Assembly: GCF_003148495.1 (NCBI RefSeq)
Contig: NZ_QGGH01000003.1
Coordinates: 248,001-312,000 of the forward strand
DNA length: 64,000 nt
Origin: Mesorhizobium loti
GTDB lineage: Bacteria > Pseudomonadota > Alphaproteobacteria > Rhizobiales > Rhizobiaceae
Direction of reading: 5' to 3'
The translations under genes and the position numbers were made by a program. The notes under the pieces were generated by a model. It searched no databases. It worked only from the letters and a program-made list of their open reading frames with translations, and was not told where the DNA came from. Positions 60,744-64,000 of the stretch are shown here, piece after piece (the stretch's first letter is position 1; every line of letters starts with the position of its first letter).

Positions 60744-61684
60744 TGCAAGCGACCGCCTTGCCCTCGGTCCAGTTGTCGCGCTTCGGCTGGCGCGACCTTG
60801 GCTTGTGGGCCGGTGCGGCCGCGCTGGTCCTCGGAGCTCATGTCGCGGTCGCCTATGCCGTGCAAAACTTCACGATGGTCACCGAAGCAGACGGCGGTCT
60901 GCCACCGGCCCAGGTGATCGAGATGGCGCCGATGGTGGTGATGCCGGCGGTGGAAGAGCAGATTGCCGCGCTGGACGCGGTTACGCCAGATCAGACCGAG
61001 CCGACACCGACGCCCGAGCCTACGCACGAAGAGCCGGTCGAGAAGGCGGAGCCGGTTGTCGAACAGCCGCAAGCCGTTCCGCCCGACGAGGCCGAATTCA
61101 CCCGGACCGAAATGGCTGAACAGGTCGACCAGCCGCCGCCGGATGAGGTCGTCCCGGATATTGTCGAGGCTGTCGCCCCCGAGGTCGTCATTCCCTTGCC
61201 GCAGCCGAAACCGGTCGAAGTGGTCAAGGACAAGAAACCGGTCGAGGCCAAGGCGAAAAAGCCTGTCGAGAAGCCCAAGCCGCGGCCGAAGAAGGAGAAG
61301 GCGGCGCCGCCGAAGACGGTAGCCGCCGCCAGCGCCGATGCACGGCCTGCGGCCAGGACTGCCGCGCCGGAGTCGGCACAATCCGCGTCGCGATCCGGCG
61401 ACTCCAGCAAATGGGACTCCCGCTTGGGCGCCTGGATCAAGCGGCACACGCGCTATCCCCGTTCGGCCAAGGCTCGAGGCGTGGAAGGCAAGCCGTATGT
61501 CGCCTTCACGGTCGACTCGTCCGGCCGGGTCCTGTCTGCCAGGCTCTCTCGTTCCTCCGGAGATGCGGATTTGGACCGTGCGGCACTCGCCGTGCTGCAA
61601 GGCGCCTCAGTGCCGGCACCGCCGCCGGAACTCGGCTCGCGCCTGAGCCGAACAGCACCGTTCGTGTTCAGCCTGCGCAATTAG
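60740..61684 (+). CDS. tonB: TonB family protein
   Basis: The 314-residue protein has one N-terminal membrane anchor (about 20-40) and a long Pro/Glu/Lys-rich periplasmic spacer (about 85-205, with repeated KPVE and EKPKP units). The C-terminal TonB domain is about 230-310 (RYPRSAKARGVEGKPYVAF, LDRAALAVLQGASVPAPP). It transmits the ExbBD proton-motive force to outer-membrane receptors. The ATG is coupled to exbD. It ends 23 bp from the convergent small-protein operon. No receptor gene is in the window. Confidence 0.93.
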   Translation: MMQATALPSVQLSRFGWRDLGLWAGAAALVLGAHVAVAYAVQNFTMVTEADGGLPPAQVIEMAPMVVMPAVEEQIAALDAVTPDQTEPTPTPEPTHEEPVEKAEPVVEQPQAVPPDEAEFTRTEMAEQVDQPPPDEVVPDIVEAVAPEVVIPLPQPKPVEVVKDKKPVEAKAKKPVEKPKPRPKKEKAAPPKTVAAASADARPAARTAAPESAQSASRSGDSSKWDSRLGAWIKRHTRYPRSAKARGVEGKPYVAFTVDSSGRVLSARLSRSSGDADLDRAALAVLQGASVPAPPPELGSRLSRTAPFVFSLRN

Positions 61685-61707
61685 AGACTAGAGCAGACCC
61701 GGATCCA

Positions 61708-62028
61708 TCAATAGCTGAGCGACAGGCACAGGGCTTCGACCTGCTCCAGATAGAAGCGACATTTCGTGCGCAGAAGCCTGAGGCTCGGGTCGTCGGCGCC
61801 GTTGATCTCGATGGTCTGCATCATGAAGTCGAAATGGGCATGAAAGGCGTCCACCGCGCCCCAGAGACTGTCGACCTGGCAGCTATCGGCAATTGCCATC
61901 GAGACGAGTTGGCGAGCCTCGACCCGCGCGGCGTCAGGCGATGGCGGTTGCCTAGTGATCAAGGCGTCGAGCCGGCTGAAAATGCTTTCCCTGGCGTCGA
62001 CGCTTCTGATGTTGGCAATCATGTTCAT
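61708..62028 (-). CDS. Hypothetical 106-residue protein, last gene of the SagB operon
   Basis: An all-helical, Ala/Leu-rich small protein with ARVEARQLVSMAIADSCQVD, SLWGAVDAFHAHFDFMMQTI and a C-terminal LLRTKCRFYLEQVEALCLSL. No signal peptide, membrane helix or catalytic motif is visible. Its start overlaps the previous gene by four bases (ATGA), so it is translationally coupled. The gene closes the operon, 23 bp from the convergent tonB stop. Its role may be accessory to the peptide-maturation candidate upstream. Confidence 0.65.
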   Translation of the reverse strand: MNMIANIRSVDARESIFSRLDALITRQPPSPDAARVEARQLVSMAIADSCQVDSLWGAVDAFHAHFDFMMQTIEINGADDPSLRLLRTKCRFYLEQVEALCLSLSY

Positions 62029-62303
62029 GTGCAGATCCCCCTTGGCAATTCCAGGCGCGCAACGGTTTCCCGCGGGCAGGATGCGATCAAGGCCGGGATG
62101 GCGGCCGCATCGGTCGGTCGGCCCCTGATGATGTTAGCGACCTCGGCATCGGCCTGTTCGAACCAGTAGACCATGTCGGCGCGGTTCAGATCCGTGGCGG
62201 CTTTTTTCAGCAGTGGCATCAGGTTTTGCAACGCGCATAGCGTCCCCCAGCGGTTTGGCCGGGAGGTCGAGCCGGCCACCGCGCATGCGGCTGACGATTG
62301 CAT
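62025..62303 (-). CDS. Hypothetical 92-residue protein in the SagB operon
   Basis: From ATG 62303 (GGAGA upstream) the product is 92 residues, mostly helical. It has NRWGTLCALQNLMPLLKKAA, DLNRADMVYWFEQADAEVAN and a C-terminal PALIASCPRETVARLELPRG. It starts 4 bp after the stop of the preceding small gene and overlaps the following one by four bases, so all three look like one unit. I recognise no family. An in-frame ATG 129 bp further upstream is rejected because it would overlap the previous gene. Confidence 0.55.
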   Translation of the reverse strand: MQSSAACAVAGSTSRPNRWGTLCALQNLMPLLKKAATDLNRADMVYWFEQADAEVANIIRGRPTDAAAIPALIASCPRETVARLELPRGICT

Positions 62304-62307
62304 GTCG

Positions 62308-62562
62308 CTATGCTCTCCGCGGCTGGGCAGCACGATTGTCCTTTGCCTGCACCTTGGGGTGCAGCGGGTTGCCGCTGAGCTGCGCATGCCTGGCCGGCCG
62401 TGCGCCGCGAAGAACGTCGAAGGCTTCTGCATAGGCCATGCCCAGCAGATAGGAGATCATGGGAAAACGGCTTGCTTCGGCCATCTGCACGAGCTCATTG
62501 GTCATCGACGAAATGTATTGAAGACTATCGATTTCCGACTGACGTAGGGAATGATTTGCCAC
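62308..62562 (-). CDS. Hypothetical 84-residue protein in the SagB operon
   Basis: A GTG at 62562, with AGGAG 6 bp before it, opens an 84-residue frame. Its N-terminal two thirds are amphipathic helix (EIDSLQYISSMTNELVQMAE, then RFPMISYLLGMAYAEAFDVL), and the tail is basic and disordered. It lies 58 bp downstream of the SagB-type gene. No family is recognised. The helical N-terminus resembles in length and character a small partner or immunity protein, but that is speculation. Confidence 0.6.
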   Translation of the reverse strand: MANHSLRQSEIDSLQYISSMTNELVQMAEASRFPMISYLLGMAYAEAFDVLRGARPARHAQLSGNPLHPKVQAKDNRAAQPRRA

Positions 62563-62620
62563 GTGCTGCTCCTGTCTGTGGTTGAACCTAGGGAACGCGT
62601 TACAGAAAATAATAAGCCGA

Positions 62621-63700
62621 CTAATTGATAGATTGGCCCGCCGAAGACGGGCATGGTTCCGGGGCCGAGAGGGTCAAGGCATAGATGGGCGCGTCGGTGA
62701 GGCGATCGAGGCCGAGCAGGCGCTTGATCGCCAATTGACTGAGCGCCGCCGTCGGGCATGCCGACAGGCCATGATTGGTCGCCGCCAGCATGATGTTCTG
62801 GCCGATATGGCCAGCCTCGATCAGCACGACACGATAGGCGTTGGCGTCCTCGTATTTCCACATCGTGCGATCGAGCTTCGCGCAAAGCAGGATAAGGCAC
62901 GGCATGGTATCAGCCCATTCCTGTCCACCGACCAGTTCGGAGATCTTGGGCAGATGGTTCGCGGAAATCCTGCCAAGGTCGTGATCGGCGGCACAATAGT
63001 GGTAGACGCCGGGCTCGAGACCGTCGACGCCGAGCGCGACCACATAGGCCTCATAGGGATTCCTCGCGCCGCCGGAAGGGGTCATGCCAAGCGGCAGGGC
63101 GCCAACGCAGTTGGCGGTCTCGCCGGTGATGCCGAGCCCTGCGAACAGGCAATCGGAAAGCTGTTTGGCCGTGATGGTGGGCTGAGCCGCCGTGCGGTTG
63201 GTGCGGCGGCGCGCCATCAGGGCGAGAAGTTCATTGTCTTCCAATGCGTTCGGCAGCTGAATGGCGCCAGCGGAATTCTTCAGCACCAGGTCCGGCTGCG
63301 GCGTGTGGCCGGCGCGTTCGATCTGCCGTTCTTCCGCTTGCTCGATGGTCATGTATGCGCTGTCCTGGACGCAGAAATGCATCAGCGCGGTCGGAAGGCC
63401 CCAGCTCCATTGTCCGGAAAACTGCTCCTCCTGCTCGGCGAGCGGCGATCCGGCGGTCACCAGGGCGGAAAAATCGAGCAACTGGGGAACAACAGCCTTC
63501 AGCTCGGACTTCGACCACCCATGGGCGCGGGCGATATCCGCCGTCGACGCCCATTTGTCCCACGATGCAAGAAGACCGACCATCTCCGGGCTGCATTCAA
63601 ACACGCTTCTGGTCAGGAAGTTGCATGCCGTGATCTTGTTGGGCCCGGGGTAGAAAACAAGCGTTTTTGAAGAGCGCATTTTCATGATGCTGAATGCCAT
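62621..63700 (-). CDS. SagB/McbC-type azoline dehydrogenase (nitroreductase superfamily)
   Basis: The 359-residue protein has an N-terminal winged-helix-like domain (about 30-85). The FMN nitroreductase-like domain of SagB-type peptide dehydrogenases follows: MARRRTNRTA (162-171, FMN contact), TPSGGARNPYEAYVVAL (207-223) and GLEPGVYHYCA. The Lys282-Tyr283 pair in MWKYEDANAYR is the position essential in BcerB/McbC, and GHIGQNIMLAATNHGLSACP (298-317) is also present. Such enzymes oxidise azolines to azoles in RiPP maturation. It lies 51 bp after a 33-codon peptide gene and before three small genes. No YcaO cyclodehydratase is in the window. The exact start is uncertain (63700 or 63685). Confidence 0.85.
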   Translation of the reverse strand: MAFSIMKMRSSKTLVFYPGPNKITACNFLTRSVFECSPEMVGLLASWDKWASTADIARAHGWSKSELKAVVPQLLDFSALVTAGSPLAEQEEQFSGQWSWGLPTALMHFCVQDSAYMTIEQAEERQIERAGHTPQPDLVLKNSAGAIQLPNALEDNELLALMARRRTNRTAAQPTITAKQLSDCLFAGLGITGETANCVGALPLGMTPSGGARNPYEAYVVALGVDGLEPGVYHYCAADHDLGRISANHLPKISELVGGQEWADTMPCLILLCAKLDRTMWKYEDANAYRVVLIEAGHIGQNIMLAATNHGLSACPTAALSQLAIKRLLGLDRLTDAPIYALTLSAPEPCPSSAGQSIN

Positions 63701-63751
63701 GTGCGGAGCCGAGGCGCCGACAAGCGAACCGCTCGCCGGCGCAGAACGGCT

Positions 63752-63853
63752 TCAGCGCTTGTTGTAGTGCATGCCCTGCGAAAAGAAGACGGTCTGCGTG
63801 CCGGCGGCAATCGTCAGCTTCGGAGCGGTGTTCACTTTCTTGGCCATTTTCAT
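63752..63853 (-). CDS. Candidate RiPP precursor peptide, 33 residues
   Basis: An ATG at 63853 (or the second ATG at 63847, with GGAAGG at a better distance) opens a 33-residue frame. It has a basic leader-like start (MKMAKKVNTAPKLTIAAG) and a Thr/Ser/aromatic-rich tail (TQTVFFSQGMHYNKR). It contains no Cys, but Thr14, Thr19, Thr21 and Ser25 could be heterocyclised. The gene is just upstream of, and on the same strand as, the SagB-type dehydrogenase, the usual place of a precursor. It is too short to be called by ordinary gene finders. Homology is not known to me. Confidence 0.6.
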   Translation of the reverse strand: MKMAKKVNTAPKLTIAAGTQTVFFSQGMHYNKR

Positions 63854-63862
63854 CCCTTCCTT

Positions 63863-63877
63863 GATCCCATCGGGATC
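63863..63877. promoter_or_regulatory. Short palindrome in the leader of the candidate precursor gene
   Basis: GATCCC-ATC-GGGATC is a perfect dyad 10-24 bp upstream of the peptide start. A second CGGGATCC follows at 63897-63904 as a direct repeat of 63871-63878. It could be an operator or a leader hairpin that controls translation. Confidence 0.4.
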
Positions 63878-63931
63878 CGTTGAAAGACCCCCAAAACGGG
63901 ATCCACGGCAAGAAAGGTAAGGTCGGAAGAG

Positions 63932-63946
63932 TTAATGGTATGTTAA
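63932..63946. promoter_or_regulatory. Candidate CtrA binding site (TTAA-N7-TTAA)
   Basis: TTAATGGTATGTTAA fits the full alphaproteobacterial CtrA consensus. It lies in the intergenic region upstream of the peptide-SagB operon, 79 bp from the peptide start and 35 bp from a possible divergent start at 63981. The AT-rich context raises the chance of a random match. Confidence 0.4.
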
Positions 63947-63980
63947 AATTGTAGTAAATCCACGTACCAAAGACAGGCTG

Positions 63981-64000
63981 ATGAATTATCTTTCCTATCA
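63981..64000 (+). CDS. Possible start of a rightward gene, cut by the window edge
   Basis: ATG at 63981 opens a frame reading MNYLSY to the window end, with AGACAGG just upstream. It would be divergent from the peptide-SagB operon. Six codons are too few to assign a function. If real, it is the first place to look for a cyclodehydratase, exporter or regulator of the peptide system. Confidence 0.3.

Noticed and set aside
63752..63853. Trifolitoxin precursor
   Set aside because: The peptide lacks the GGSRQGCVA-type core and any Cys, so it is not a TfxA homologue although the gene context is comparable.
1..64000. CRISPR arrays, tRNA or rRNA genes, prophage or transposase genes
   Set aside because: No regularly spaced repeats, cloverleaf sequences, or integrase/transposase motifs were found on either strand.

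Overview
The window reads as chromosome of a high-GC alphaproteobacterium of the Rhizobiales, most likely Mesorhizobium or a close relative. The evidence is a MucR/Ros-type regulator, a mitofilin-like/HemY pair, many polyamine and sugar ABC operons, rhizobial-style palindromic intergenic repeats, and pcaIJF with an IclR regulator. I see no phage, plasmid, transposase, tRNA, rRNA or CRISPR.

Layout. 1-4.3 kb: mitofilin-like protein, HemY, TerB-like protein, class I glutamine amidotransferase. 4.3-7.4 kb (minus): MFS transporter, PLP aminotransferase, MucR-family regulator. 7.7-13.3 kb (minus): a glucan-to-pentose-phosphate operon (cytoplasmic GH15 glucoamylase, gnd, zwf, ROK/polyphosphate-type glucokinase), with a GAF histidine kinase and response regulator divergent from it. 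15.6-22.2 kb: a YihY protein of unusual base composition, then SMP-30 lactonase plus a ribose-type sugar ABC importer. 22.4-24.5 kb: a FadB-like fusion. 24.5-30.2 kb: a LuxR regulator divergent from a polyamine-type ABC operon ending in an SDR. 30.5-33.2 kb: a secreted Gly/Asn-rich protein and a LysR/class A beta-lactamase pair.

33.2-46.4 kb is the most intriguing metabolic island. Two divergent operons flank one GntR-type regulator that carries two winged helices. The minus operon encodes a polyamine-type ABC importer, a GT1 glycosyltransferase, three tandem cupins and an aldehyde dehydrogenase. The plus operon encodes a second GT1 paralogue, a gamma-glutamylpolyamine-synthetase-like enzyme and a PuuB-like FAD oxidase. 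It looks like a Puu-type amine pathway with two glycosyltransferases built in.

46.6-50.3 kb: IclR regulator and pcaIJF (beta-ketoadipate pathway). 50.5-55.2 kb: BMP-family (nucleoside-type) ABC importer behind a perfect 20-bp palindrome. 55.2-58.2 kb: SDR, a 51-residue membrane protein, an LLM flavin oxidoreductase and a biuret/ureidoacrylate-type hydrolase. 58.5-61.7 kb: an iron-uptake energising operon (FhuC-like ATPase, exbB, exbD, tonB) behind a candidate RirA iron-responsive operator.

61.7-63.9 kb (minus) is the best candidate for an undescribed system. A 33-residue peptide gene lies just upstream of a SagB/McbC-type azoline dehydrogenase that keeps the catalytic Lys-Tyr pair. Three small unknown proteins follow in the same operon. 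The arrangement is that of a ribosomally made, modified peptide (RiPP) locus. A full CtrA-type box lies in its upstream region, and another gene may start rightward at the window edge.
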